Source: HGM13006 sp900757695 (lineage in GTDB: Bacteria > Bacillota > Clostridia > Oscillospirales > Oscillospiraceae). From it: a DNA stretch of 64,000 nucleotides. The stretch is taken from positions 87,263 to 151,262 of the forward strand of contig CAUHNW010000007.1 in the NCBI GenBank assembly GCA_959607825.1, given 5' to 3'. This document shows positions 25,282-33,763 of this stretch, piece after piece. A model generated the notes under the pieces. The model was not told the DNA's origin. It saw nothing but the letters and a program-made list of their open reading frames with translations, and made no database searches. Every line of letters begins with the position of its first letter. Positions within the stretch are counted from its first letter, which is position 1. The translations under genes and the position numbers were made by a program.

Positions 25282-26394
25282 TCAATAATACATGAACAGA
25301 TTGCATTTGATCATGCCGTTATAGAGCTTCCGCTTTTTGGTGCAGCGGCGGCCATAGTAGCGCTCCAGCTCCTCTTCCGAGGAGATAATGTAGACGCTGT
25401 AGTCCTTCTGAGCCCCCACAGTGCGCCCAAAGCTGCGGAGCAGCTGCTGGGCCTGACGCTGTTCCAGCATCCGCTGGCCATAGGGCGGATTGGTGACAAT
25501 GACGCCCTTGCCCTCGGGCAGCGTCAGCTTGGTGGCATCGGCCTGAGAGAAGGTAATATATTTTTCCATACCGGCCTTTTTGGCGTTGCTTTGGGCAATG
25601 GCCAGAGATTTAGGGTCGATGTCGGAGGCATAGATGTGGTAATCCCCGTGGAATTCCCGATCCAGCGCCTCGCTGCGGGCCTGCCGCCACATATCTTCCT
25701 TGCTGATGTGCCACTTTTGGCAGGCAAAGCTGCGGTTTAGGCCGGGGGCACGATTTTTGGCGATCATAGCGGCCTCAATGGCGATGGTGCCGGAGCCGCA
25801 GAAGGGGTCGATAAAGCTGTCCCGGCCACGGTAACGGGAAAGGTTTACCATAGCGGCGGCCAGCGTTTCCCGGAGCGGGGCATCGTTGCCAACGGCACGA
25901 TAGCCGCGCTTATGGAGCCCGGCGCCGGTGGTGTCCAGAAACAGCTCTGCCTGATCCTTCATGATGGAAAATTGCAGCTGATAGAGGCTGCCGGTTTCCG
26001 GAAGCCAGGAAACATGATATTTCTCGCCCAGACGCTTTGCTGCGGCCTTTTTGATAATGGCCTGACAATCCGGCACAGAGTGAAGCTGAGAGCCCAGACA
26101 GTGGCCCTTGACCGGGAAAGCGCCGTCCTTGGGAATAATGGCCTCCAGGGGCGTTTTGTATACACCCTGAAACAGCTCTTCAAAGGTGTGTGCCGGGAAG
26201 GCGGCCAGACGCAGCAGCACCCGTTCACCGGTACGAAGCCAGAGATTGGCCCGAATGACATCTTCAAAGGTGCCCTTAAACAGAACACGACCGTTTTCGG
26301 CGGCAACATCCTTCATGTTGAGCCGCCGGAGCTCCTGTGCGCAAAGTCCCTCCAGCCCAAACAGGCAGGGGACGGAAAGTGTAAATTCAGTCAT
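25282..26394 (-). CDS. THUMP-domain class I RNA methyltransferase (RlmL/YpsC type)
   Basis: The 370-residue protein has an N-terminal ferredoxin-like/THUMP region (about 1-160). A Rossmann methyltransferase domain follows, with DPFCGSGTIAIEAA for S-adenosylmethionine and the catalytic NPPYG motif for base N-methylation. This layout matches the 23S rRNA guanine methyltransferase family that includes RlmL's N-terminal half and Bacillus YpsC. Exact position modified is not predicted. AAGGAG precedes the ATG and polA is downstream in the same unit. Confidence 0.9.
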   Translation of the reverse strand: MTEFTLSVPCLFGLEGLCAQELRRLNMKDVAAENGRVLFKGTFEDVIRANLWLRTGERVLLRLAAFPAHTFEELFQGVYKTPLEAIIPKDGAFPVKGHCLGSQLHSVPDCQAIIKKAAAKRLGEKYHVSWLPETGSLYQLQFSIMKDQAELFLDTTGAGLHKRGYRAVGNDAPLRETLAAAMVNLSRYRGRDSFIDPFCGSGTIAIEAAMIAKNRAPGLNRSFACQKWHISKEDMWRQARSEALDREFHGDYHIYASDIDPKSLAIAQSNAKKAGMEKYITFSQADATKLTLPEGKGVIVTNPPYGQRMLEQRQAQQLLRSFGRTVGAQKDYSVYIISSEEELERYYGRRCTKKRKLYNGMIKCNLFMYY

Positions 26395-26445
26395 TGATTA
26401 CTCCTTGTTTTATGTTATGGCATAATCCGCCTATCTTATCCATTT

Positions 26446-26474
26446 AGTATACCTGAATTTCCCGAAAAGTGCAA
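26446..26474 (-). promoter_or_regulatory. Promoter of the methyltransferase-polA unit
   Basis: TTGCAC (26474-26469), 17-nt spacer, TATACT (26451-26446). Confidence 0.7.
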
Positions 26475-26506
26475 CACAAAGCGACCCGGTAAAAACCAAT
26501 GGAGGA

Positions 26507-26535
26507 TTGCGCCGAGACTGTGGATATGCTATGAT
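26507..26535 (+). promoter_or_regulatory. Promoter of the small gene-MATE unit
   Basis: TTGCGC (26507-26512), 17-nt spacer, TATGAT (26530-26535). It lies about 30 bp from, and divergent to, the promoter at 26446. Confidence 0.65.
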
Positions 26536-26588
26536 AACACTACAAAAGTACGAAGTGAAACTGTTGGAAGCCAGAGGGAGGAAACGGG

Positions 26589-26846
26589 ATGAGATGGATT
26601 ACCATATTGAACAGTGAAAATATCTATCTGGGATATGATGCGGCACTGCGGCGTAATATTCTGGACGTGCTGGACAGAAATCATATTTCCTGCCGGGATA
26701 AATGGCGGGCCAGACCCGCTGGAGGATTGCAGCAGCGTGATCGGGCGGGCCAATCCACCGATCACGACATTCTGTACCGCATCGATGTGCACAAGGATGA
26801 TGCCGATGAGGCAGTGCATCTGCTGAAGCAGGCCGGAATATTTTAA
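26589..26846 (+). CDS. Small hypothetical protein, possibly DUF2007-like
   Basis: The ATG at 26589 follows GGGAGGAAA. The 85 residues read as a small alpha/beta fold: MRWITILNSENIYLGYDAAL, a basic middle, then HDILYRIDVHKDDADEAVHL. The final strand-helix unit resembles the DUF2007 'putative signal transducing protein' family, but the resemblance is weak. It is 12 nt upstream of a MATE exporter and probably co-transcribed. Confidence 0.65.
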   Translation: MRWITILNSENIYLGYDAALRRNILDVLDRNHISCRDKWRARPAGGLQQRDRAGQSTDHDILYRIDVHKDDADEAVHLLKQAGIF

Positions 26847-26858
26847 GGGGGAAGCGCC

Positions 26859-28226
26859 ATGGCGTCATTACAGAATCAGGACCTTCTGAACGGCAGCGTG
26901 CCACGGCGGCTGCTGGCATTTTCCATGCCGTTTTTGGCGGCGAATGTGCTTCAGTCTGTCTATGCGGTGGTGGATATGATCATCGTAGGACAGTTTGTTG
27001 GCTCGGCGGGGCTGTCCGGCGTATCCGTTGGCAGCCAGATCGCAAGTCTGTTTACCTCCACGGGTATGGGCCTCAGTATGGGCGGGCAGATGATGCTGGC
27101 CCAGTATAAGGGCTCCGGGGATGAAAAGGCGCAGCGGGAGTCCATCGGAACCATGATGACCTTTATGCTGCTGCTGGGACTGTGCCTGATGGTTCCATGT
27201 CTGCTTTTTGCCCATCCGCTGCTGAATTTGCTCAACACACCGGCGGAGGCCATGACCGATGCATTTCGGTATTTTGTGATCAGCGCTGTGGGCATTGTGT
27301 TCATCTTTGGCTATAACTCTGTGTGTGCGATTATGCGGGGGCTGGGGGATTCCAAGCGGCCCATGTATTTTGTGGCGGTCAGCACCGTGACCAATATTAT
27401 TCTGGATCTCATCTTTGTGGGGCCGCTTCACTGGGGCGCAGGCGGCGCTGCTGCGGCAACGATCATTGCGCAGGGCATCTCTTTTGTTTCGGCATTTATC
27501 TATCTCTACCGGCATCGGGAGGGCTTTGTATTTGACTTTCAGCCCAAGAGCTTCCGCATCGTCGGGGAACGGCTCAAGACCATGCTGAAGGTAGGCATTC
27601 CCTTTGCACTTCAGTTTTCCATGCTGATGATCTCCATGCTCTTTGTGGTGTCCATGGTCAACAGCTATGGGGTCAGCGCTTCAGCGGGCTATGGAGTTGG
27701 CGGCAAGGTGGATAACTTTGCAACGCTGCCGGTCTATGCATTTTCCTCGGCAGCCTCCACCATGGTGGGGCAGAATATGGGGGCACGCCAGCCCCAGCGG
27801 GCCAGATCTGTGGTACACTGGTGTGTGCTGATGACGCTGATCTGTGAGACTGTGATCTTTGTGCTGGTGCAGCTGTTTGCGGCCCAGATCATCTCCATCT
27901 TCAACCGGGAGCCAGAGGTGGTTGCGGTTGGCGTTCAATATCTCCGGTTTATGGCTTTTGCTTATCTGGCACACTGCTTTTTGGACGGCTACCAGTCCAT
28001 GGCCAACGGCGTAGGCTTCAGTATGCTGAGCTTTATCTGCTGTACCGTTGACGGATTGATCGTAAGAATCCCACTGGCATGGCTCTTCGGTTCGGTGCTG
28101 GGCATGGGCATCAAGGGGGTATTCTTGGGCTGTATGGCGGCGCCCTTCTCTGCGGGACTCATCAGCGCCGGATACTTCTATTCCGGCGTGTGGAAGCGAC
28201 AGGGGCTGGTACGGCAGGAAACGTGA
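26859..28226 (+). CDS. MATE family multidrug/Na+ antiporter
   Basis: The 455-residue protein has 12 predicted transmembrane helices in two repeated halves. The characteristic start is LLAFSMPFLAANVLQSVYAV followed by DMIIVGQFVG, with a matching second-half block GYGVGGKVDNFATLP. MATE proteins expel cationic drugs or metabolites using Na+ or H+ gradients. The ribosome binding site AAGGGGGA is present. It is the first of three MATE genes in the window. Confidence 0.93.
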   Translation: MASLQNQDLLNGSVPRRLLAFSMPFLAANVLQSVYAVVDMIIVGQFVGSAGLSGVSVGSQIASLFTSTGMGLSMGGQMMLAQYKGSGDEKAQRESIGTMMTFMLLLGLCLMVPCLLFAHPLLNLLNTPAEAMTDAFRYFVISAVGIVFIFGYNSVCAIMRGLGDSKRPMYFVAVSTVTNIILDLIFVGPLHWGAGGAAAATIIAQGISFVSAFIYLYRHREGFVFDFQPKSFRIVGERLKTMLKVGIPFALQFSMLMISMLFVVSMVNSYGVSASAGYGVGGKVDNFATLPVYAFSSAASTMVGQNMGARQPQRARSVVHWCVLMTLICETVIFVLVQLFAAQIISIFNREPEVVAVGVQYLRFMAFAYLAHCFLDGYQSMANGVGFSMLSFICCTVDGLIVRIPLAWLFGSVLGMGIKGVFLGCMAAPFSAGLISAGYFYSGVWKRQGLVRQET

Positions 28227-28240
28227 AATTTGAATGAGAA

Positions 28241-28276
28241 AACAGCTGCTGCAAGAAACGCCTTGCAGCAGCTGTT
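28241..28276. terminator. Bidirectional terminator
   Basis: CAGCTGCTGCAAG/CTTGCAGCAGCTG stem between convergent genes, with TTTT on the minus strand side. Confidence 0.8.
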
Positions 28277-28286
28277 CCGCTCCATA

Positions 28287-29657
28287 TCATCGCAAAAACA
28301 TTTTCAGCAGTTTTTCCTTCCACGGAGTATATCGCTGATACCGCATGGGAAGATCCAGCCAGCAGGCTTTATCCACAATGCTCTTTTCGTGGGTAAAGGT
28401 GTCGAAGCCGTACTTTCCGTGATAGCTTCCCATGCCGCTCATTCCTACGCCGCCGAAGCCCATCCGGGAGGTGGCAAGGTGGATGATGGTGTCATTGACG
28501 CATCCGCCGCCATAGCTGACATTCTCCTGAATATAGCGGATTGCACCACGGTCACCGGAAAAAATATAAAGGGCCAGCGGCTTGGGACGGGACTGGATCA
28601 AGGCCGCAGCCTCATCCAATGTGCGGTAGGGCAGTACCGGCAATATCGGTGCAAACAGCTCCTCGCCCATGGCGGGGCCGTCCGGTGCGACCGGGCCCAC
28701 CACCGTGGGGGCGATTTGCAGGGTATCGGGATCCCGCTGACCGCCGAAGAGAATCGTCTCGCCATCCAGAATCTGGGAGATCCGGTCAAAATGACGCTGG
28801 TTGACGATCCTGCCGTAATCGGGATTTTGCAGGGGAGCTTCTCCGTACATTTCCTGAATGGCGGCGTAGAGCAGGGGCAAAAAACGATCCATTACGGATT
28901 CCTGAATCAGCAGGTAATCCGGGGCAACACAGGTCTGGCCGCAGTTCAGGTATTTGCCGAAAGCAATGCGTTTGGCGGCTACCTTGAGATTAGCAGTCTC
29001 GTCTACGATGCAGGGACTTTTTCCGCCCATCTCCAGGGTGACCGGGGTGAAATGCTCGGCTGCTTTTTGCAGCACCAGCTTTCCCACCGAAGTGCCGCCG
29101 GTGAAGAAGATATAGTCAAACTGCTGTTCCAGAAGGCTCTGATTTTCGGCACGTCCCCCCTCGACCACGGCTACATACTCCTCCGGAAATACGGAAGCAA
29201 TCAGACGCTTAATGACCGAAGAGGTGGCCGGCGAATAAGCACTGGGCTTGAGAATCACGGTGTTGCCTGCGGCAATGGCATCGGCCAGCGGCTCCATGGT
29301 CAGCATAAAGGGGTAATTCCATGGGCTCATAATGAGTACGCAGCCGTAGGGCTCTTTTAACACATAGCTTTTTGACGGGAATTGGGCAATGGGGGTGCGC
29401 ACCCGCTTTTTTGCGGCAAAGTCCCGGAGATGGGATTTCATAAAGGAAATTTCGCTGAGGGTCAGACCAGTTTCGCACATATAGGTCTCAAAGCCGCTTT
29501 TTCCCAAGTCCGCCTGCAAAGCGGCGTTGATTTCTGGCTCCATTTTCCGAATCTCACGATACAGCGTGTCCAGCATCAGCTCCCGAAATGCAAGACTGCG
29601 GGTACTGCCGGTTCGAAAATAGGTGCGCTGGGCGTCCAGCAGCGCAGAAAGCTCCAT
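28287..29657 (-). CDS. Aldehyde dehydrogenase (class 3-like, NAD(P)-dependent)
   Basis: The 456-residue enzyme oxidises an aldehyde to the acid. It shows the substrate-channel MSPWNYPF, cofactor GNTVILKPS and FTGGTSVG, the general base in LEMGGKSP and the catalytic Cys in NCGQTCVAPDY. The relatively short length and C-terminal RYxPWKEKLLK match the fatty-aldehyde/YwdH-like group. Its ATG directly follows the TAA of the alcohol dehydrogenase gene, with the ribosome binding site AAAGGAGG inside that gene. An alcohol-to-aldehyde-to-acid relay is likely. Confidence 0.94.
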   Translation of the reverse strand: MELSALLDAQRTYFRTGSTRSLAFRELMLDTLYREIRKMEPEINAALQADLGKSGFETYMCETGLTLSEISFMKSHLRDFAAKKRVRTPIAQFPSKSYVLKEPYGCVLIMSPWNYPFMLTMEPLADAIAAGNTVILKPSAYSPATSSVIKRLIASVFPEEYVAVVEGGRAENQSLLEQQFDYIFFTGGTSVGKLVLQKAAEHFTPVTLEMGGKSPCIVDETANLKVAAKRIAFGKYLNCGQTCVAPDYLLIQESVMDRFLPLLYAAIQEMYGEAPLQNPDYGRIVNQRHFDRISQILDGETILFGGQRDPDTLQIAPTVVGPVAPDGPAMGEELFAPILPVLPYRTLDEAAALIQSRPKPLALYIFSGDRGAIRYIQENVSYGGGCVNDTIIHLATSRMGFGGVGMSGMGSYHGKYGFDTFTHEKSIVDKACWLDLPMRYQRYTPWKEKLLKMFLR

Positions 29658-30836
29658 TTAGAATGCCTCCTTTAGGATTTGAATGATCTCGGTGATTCCC
29701 GCAGCCTTGGGATTGACAATGATTGCACCGTCGGAGATGGCGGTCTGAGCCACCTGTGGGAGATCTGCTGCGGTGACTCTGCCGGTGTCCCGCAGGGTCA
29801 TGGGGAGACCGGTGGAGCCAAAAGACTGAATAAATGATTCCACAATGTCGATGGACTTTTCCGCCCGCAGATGCGCAGGAGTCTGGCAGTAGATCTCCGG
29901 CCCGGCCAGATGGAGTAGCAGATCGCCGTATACACTTCGGCACTTGTCCAGATTGTACCGCATAACGTGGGGCAGAAGAATGCTCATGGCGTCGCCATGG
30001 GCCACGTGGCACACACCGCCCAGCGCATGTCCAATGGCATGTACCAGGCCCACCATGGAGTTTCCAAAGGCGGTGCCGGCCATCAGACTGGCGTTGGCCA
30101 TGGCCATACGGGCCTCCTTATTCCCTGGCTGTGCTGCGGCAATGGGGAGATAGCGCATGATCATGGGGATGGCTCCGGCGGCATAGGCGTCAGACATGGG
30201 GTTCTTTTGCAGGCAGGTGTAGCTTTCAATGGCGTGGCAAAGGGCGTCAATGCCGGTGGAGGCGGTGACTTTGGCAGGGAGCGTCATGGTCATGCGAAGG
30301 TCCAGCACGGCCACGTCCGGCAGCAGGTGGGCAGAGATATACTCCTGCTTTACATGCCTTTCGGGGTTGGAGATCACGGCCACCGGAGTTGCCTCACTGC
30401 CGGTCCCGGCGGTGGTGGGGACGGCAATGAAGGGAATATGCCGTCCGGCGGTGAGTACCTCGCAGCCCATAAGAGATTCGATGTCATCGGTGCGCTGTCC
30501 GATGACCATCCGGACACCCTTGGCCGTATCAATGACGCTGCCGCCGCCTACTGCGATTATGCTGTCACAGCACTTCTCCCGAAACAAAGCAGCAATCTGG
30601 TTGACAACGGCCACGGAGCTGTCCGGGGGGATCTCCGTAAAGGTGGCGGCAGGTACCACAGGAGCCATGGCCCGCAGTACGGTGTTAACGGCTCCCACCT
30701 TTAGAAGTCCCGGATCACTGAGCAGCAGCGGGGCCTTTGCTTCCAGCGCATGGAATTCATAGGGGATGTTCTCCAAAGCGGCTTCACCGGAGAGAATTTT
30801 TACGGGATTGTGGTATTCATAGTACAGTGGAAACAT
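29658..30836 (-). CDS. Iron-containing (group III) alcohol dehydrogenase
   Basis: The 392-residue protein has the NAD(P) motif GGGSVIDTAKG, the core PTTAGTGSEAT and metal-ligand residues in GIDALCHAIESY and HAIGHALGG...HGDA. These are hallmarks of Fe-dependent alcohol dehydrogenases that interconvert alcohols and aldehydes. It is between a sterol-carrier-like gene and the aldehyde dehydrogenase gene in one operon. AGAAGGAG precedes the ATG. Confidence 0.94.
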   Translation of the reverse strand: MFPLYYEYHNPVKILSGEAALENIPYEFHALEAKAPLLLSDPGLLKVGAVNTVLRAMAPVVPAATFTEIPPDSSVAVVNQIAALFREKCCDSIIAVGGGSVIDTAKGVRMVIGQRTDDIESLMGCEVLTAGRHIPFIAVPTTAGTGSEATPVAVISNPERHVKQEYISAHLLPDVAVLDLRMTMTLPAKVTASTGIDALCHAIESYTCLQKNPMSDAYAAGAIPMIMRYLPIAAAQPGNKEARMAMANASLMAGTAFGNSMVGLVHAIGHALGGVCHVAHGDAMSILLPHVMRYNLDKCRSVYGDLLLHLAGPEIYCQTPAHLRAEKSIDIVESFIQSFGSTGLPMTLRDTGRVTAADLPQVAQTAISDGAIIVNPKAAGITEIIQILKEAF

Positions 30837-30862
30837 GGGGATACTCCTTCTATTGTAATGGA

Positions 30863-31342
30863 TCAGAGGGCAGGAATCAATCGAAGATAAACAAGTACAG
30901 CGGGATATTGTTTTTTGGGACGATGCTTTAGAATGCGGCGGGTCATGAAGCCGGGGAATAAATAGTTTTCTGCCAAGTCCACGATTCGAACAACGCCCAT
31001 AGCCTCATTGATATTGCCCCGGAGGGTGAAGGCGTGGGCGGCATAGGCACCGGCGATGCCCATGCGTCCGGTGAAGACACGAAAGGCCATCTTCTCGTTC
31101 TTGAAGATGATCTCAATGTCGGCAGGGGTATTGGCAGGGGCTTTTTCAATGGAGTCTCTGCGGACGGCGAAGCTGAGCTTGGGAGCCTCTGGGGCGGAAG
31201 ATACGGCAAAACGGATGATATGGCCCTCGGGTAATTGCAGCAGCTCCTGCCGCATCTGACTGTCGGCGTGGGACAGCACACGGATGCCGCGATAGAGCAC
31301 CTTGAGGATCAGACCACAGAGCGTGGCACGAGGACTATTCAT
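30863..31342 (-). CDS. Possible SCP2-like sterol-carrier domain protein
   Basis: The 159-residue protein begins MNSPRATLCGLILKVLYRGI. It continues with a beta-rich section and PADIEIIFKNEKMAFRVFTG, then helices AHAFTLRGNINEAMGVVRIV. The ordered strand-helix pattern resembles SCP2 domains, which bind lipids or acyl chains in a tunnel. It leads the operon with the alcohol and aldehyde dehydrogenases, so handling of a lipophilic alcohol/aldehyde is a reasonable but unproven reading. GAAAGGAA precedes the ATG. Confidence 0.55.
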   Translation of the reverse strand: MNSPRATLCGLILKVLYRGIRVLSHADSQMRQELLQLPEGHIIRFAVSSAPEAPKLSFAVRRDSIEKAPANTPADIEIIFKNEKMAFRVFTGRMGIAGAYAAHAFTLRGNINEAMGVVRIVDLAENYLFPGFMTRRILKHRPKKQYPAVLVYLRLIPAL

Positions 31343-31360
31343 GGCAACGTTCCTTTCTTT

Positions 31361-31434
31361 TTAAGTTCTTAAATGGTTCACAAAGTGAATCAATTCTGAG
31401 ATTGTATGATACTACTGCGGCTGCGCTTTGTCAA
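31361..31434 (-). promoter_or_regulatory. Promoter and inverted-repeat operators of the SCP2-ADH-ALDH operon
   Basis: TTGACA (31434-31429) and TATCAT (31411-31406) have a 17-nt spacer. Downstream are two palindromes, TTCAC-TTT-GTGAA (31389-31377) and TTAAG-AA-CTTAA (31372-31361), in repressor position. The regulator is not in the neighbourhood. Confidence 0.65.
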
Positions 31435-31502
31435 TGGACAATTTCAAACTGATATCATAAAATATTCAAAAACTGACACTTCATGAAATACCAGAACCCG
31501 TG

Positions 31503-31564
31503 TATACTTGAGTCCATCAAAAGGTTTGCGCAAATCTCCTGAAATCCTATTTAAAAAGCAGGAG
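31503..31564 (+). promoter_or_regulatory. ECF-S gene -10 box and ribosome-binding-site-sequestering leader hairpin
   Basis: TATACT (31503-31508) is a likely -10 box with a poor -35. In the short leader, CTCCTG (31536-31541) is complementary to CAGGAG (31559-31564), which contains the ribosome binding site. A competing palindrome TTTGCGCAAA lies just 5'. This layout can switch translation on or off, but it fits no riboswitch class that I recognise. Confidence 0.4.
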
Positions 31565-31571
31565 AAAAACT

Positions 31572-32087
31572 ATGAATCAAAATGTTCGTCGGATTACAAT
31601 TGCCGCACTGGGTGCGGCGCTGGTGTGCATCTGCACCAGTGTGTTCAAATTTCCAATCCCGCTGGGCTATGCCCATCTGGGAAACTGCATGATCCTTCTC
31701 TTTGGCGTGTTTTTTGATCCTTGGATCGGTGCTTTTGCGGGTGGCGTGGGCTCTGCCATTTCTGACCTGCTGGGTTATCCGGAATGGGCAATCCCAACAC
31801 TGATCATCAAGAGCATTATGGGCCTTGTGGTGGCCTTGATTGCCAAGAAAAAGGGTGAAACGGCAAAGGTTCGTTCGGTACGTACCCTTCTGGCTGTGAT
31901 CGCCGGTATTGTCGTAATGATTGTGGGCTACTTCATCGGCGGCTCCGTCCTCTACGGCTCGGTCATTACCGGTGCGACCCAGATCCCCGGTCTGACCGCA
32001 GAGGGCATTGTGGGCATCATCCTGTTCTACGTAATCGCAGCTGCGCTGGAAGCAGCCGGGGTTACCAAAAAGGTTACAGCGGTATAA
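31572..32087 (+). CDS. ECF transporter S component, probably for vitamin B6
   Basis: The 171-residue protein has five to six transmembrane helices. The S-component hallmark is an N-terminal AALGAALVCICT helix and the block YAHLGNCMILLFGVFFDPWI, then GAFAGGVGSAISDLLGYPEW. S components bind a vitamin and dock to a shared energising EcfAA'T module, which is not encoded here. A pyridoxal/pyridoxamine kinase gene is next, so pyridoxine (PdxU type) is the best guess for the substrate. Hydroxymethylpyrimidine is the alternative. Confidence 0.82.
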   Translation: MNQNVRRITIAALGAALVCICTSVFKFPIPLGYAHLGNCMILLFGVFFDPWIGAFAGGVGSAISDLLGYPEWAIPTLIIKSIMGLVVALIAKKKGETAKVRSVRTLLAVIAGIVVMIVGYFIGGSVLYGSVITGATQIPGLTAEGIVGIILFYVIAAALEAAGVTKKVTAV

Positions 32088-32113
32088 GCGCAGACCGCAG
32101 TGAAAAACAGCAA

Positions 32114-32138
32114 GCTCCCCCATTTTGGGGGAGCCTTT
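32114..32138 (+). terminator. Terminator-like hairpin between the ECF-S and kinase genes
   Basis: GCTCCCCC/GGGGGAGC stem followed by CTTTG. The short T run may allow read-through into the kinase gene. Confidence 0.65.
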
Positions 32139-32176
32139 GATGCGTTTGCCGTATTTTATAAATGGGGGAATGACCC

Positions 32177-33007
32177 TTGGATCACAATCATCAGAAAAAA
32201 ATAGCGGTGATCAACGACCTCTCCGGATTTGGCCGCTGCTCCATTGCGGTGGCACTGCCTTTGATCTCTCATCTGGGGATTCAGTGCTGCCCTCTGCCCA
32301 CGGCGGTGTTTTCTGACCATACGGGGTTTGAGAGCTTTTATGTGAAGGATTTTACCGATTCCATGGAGCCCTATATGGCGGAGTGGAAAAAGCTTGATCT
32401 GGAATTTGAGGGGATCCTTACAGGATTCCTTGGATCTGTGCGGCAGATCGACCTGGTAGAGAAGTTTCTGAAGGAGTTCACCACGGATCGAACCACCGTC
32501 ATCGTGGATCCGGTCATGGGGGACTATGGAAAGCTCTATGCCACCTATACCGATGAACTATGCCGGGGAATTGGACGGCTGGTACAGTATGCGGATATTC
32601 TTACGCCGAATGTGACGGAAGCCTGCATTCTCACCGGGACGCCCTATCAGGAGCATTTTACCGAAGCGGAATTGCTGACATTGGCGCAGCGGCTCTGCGA
32701 TCAGGGGCCGGAGCGAGTGGTCATCACCGGCGTATCCCGAGGCTCCTATTTGGAGAATTACTGCTATGAACGGGAAGCCGGGCCGGCCGTACAGCGGACA
32801 CTGCGAATTGCCCCCCAGCGTTCTGGGACCGGGGATGTGTTTTCCTCCATTGTAGCGGCGGGCGCTGTCCATGGCGTACCGTTCGCCAAGAGCGTCCGCA
32901 CGGCGGCAGAGTTTATTCGGGCCTGCCTGAAGCGTTCGTCACAGCTGGATATTCCGGTGACAGACGGCGTTTGCTTTGAAGAAGTTATTCATCAGCTGCA
33001 TTTTTAA
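32177..33007 (+). CDS. pdxY: Pyridoxal/pyridoxamine kinase (PfkB-type)
   Basis: The 276-residue enzyme phosphorylates vitamin B6 vitamers. A TTG start at 32177 with GGGGGAA upstream is required, because the nearby ATG at 32170 is out of frame. It shows NDLSGFGRCS near the N-terminus, VIVDPVMGDYGKLY, DILTPNVTEA and the catalytic-base region RSGTGDVFSSI (GTGD), as in PdxY/PdxK. Neighbouring a vitamin S component, it completes uptake and trapping. The radical SAM gene follows after 17 nt. Confidence 0.9.
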   Translation: MDHNHQKKIAVINDLSGFGRCSIAVALPLISHLGIQCCPLPTAVFSDHTGFESFYVKDFTDSMEPYMAEWKKLDLEFEGILTGFLGSVRQIDLVEKFLKEFTTDRTTVIVDPVMGDYGKLYATYTDELCRGIGRLVQYADILTPNVTEACILTGTPYQEHFTEAELLTLAQRLCDQGPERVVITGVSRGSYLENYCYEREAGPAVQRTLRIAPQRSGTGDVFSSIVAAGAVHGVPFAKSVRTAAEFIRACLKRSSQLDIPVTDGVCFEEVIHQLHF

Positions 33008-33024
33008 GATAGGAGATATGGAGC

Positions 33025-33627
33025 ATGGAAATCTTATATCGTGTGCACAACGGAATTTATGTCAACCTCACAAATCGCTGCTCTGCTGCCTGCACGTTTT
33101 GCCTTCGGCAGAACATGGATCATGTGGGGGAGAGCCACAGCCTATGGCTGGAGCGGGAGCCTACCGCACAGGAGGTAGAGGCCGCATTTGAAAAGCTGGA
33201 TCTCTCTGAATTTCAGGAGATCGTATTCTGCGGCTTTGGAGAGCCTACCTGTGCGCTGGATGTGCTGCTGGAGGTGGCCCGCTGGCTGAAGCAACACTAT
33301 ACGCTCCCGATCCGTATCAATACCAACGGTCAGGGCAGCCTCATTGCCGGAAGAGACATTTCGGGAGAACTGGCTGAGTGCGTGGATGTGGTGTCCATTT
33401 CACTCAATGATCCCAATCCGGTCAAGTATCAGCAGCTGGTGCGCAGCAAATTTGGCGATCAGGCCTTCCCGGGAATGATCGATTTTGCGAAGAAGTGTGT
33501 GGCAAAGGGCCTGAAAGTGGTGATGACAACGGTGGATACCACCATTACCCATGAGGAAGAGCAGGCATGCAGCCGGATCTGTCAGGAGATCGGTGCGACT
33601 TACCGGATCCGCCCATGGGAGGACTGA
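33025..33627 (+). CDS. Radical SAM protein, TatD-linked type
   Basis: The 200-residue protein has a [4Fe-4S]-binding CX3CX2C motif (C19, C23, C26 in NRCSAACTFC), the GFGEPT motif and the RINTNGQG strand of radical SAM proteins. It matches the short family named after its linkage with TatD nucleases. No tatD gene is adjacent here. It should cleave S-adenosylmethionine to a 5'-deoxyadenosyl radical; the substrate is unknown. Confidence 0.87.
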   Translation: MEILYRVHNGIYVNLTNRCSAACTFCLRQNMDHVGESHSLWLEREPTAQEVEAAFEKLDLSEFQEIVFCGFGEPTCALDVLLEVARWLKQHYTLPIRINTNGQGSLIAGRDISGELAECVDVVSISLNDPNPVKYQQLVRSKFGDQAFPGMIDFAKKCVAKGLKVVMTTVDTTITHEEEQACSRICQEIGATYRIRPWED

Positions 33628-33649
33628 ACAGAATCAGCGGAATGATGAA

Positions 33650-33684
33650 GAGGCATGGAAGCAGACAAACTTCCGTGCCTCTTT
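33650..33684 (+). terminator. Terminator after the radical SAM gene
   Basis: 12-bp stem GAGGCATGGAAG/CTTCCGTGCCTC with one mismatch, followed by TTTG. Confidence 0.75.
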
Positions 33685-33687
33685 GTC

Positions 33688-33716
33688 TGTACAAATTCTC
33701 TGGAAACTGGTATAAT
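33688..33716 (+). promoter_or_regulatory. Promoter of the cysteine desulfurase gene
   Basis: TGTACA (33688-33693), 17-nt spacer, TATAAT (33711-33716). Transcription would begin near 33723. This makes the in-frame ATG at 33725 an unlikely start. Confidence 0.6.
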
Positions 33717-33763
33717 GGCGGAGAATGAAATGGCCGGGAAACCGGCAAAAGGAGAACCATCCA

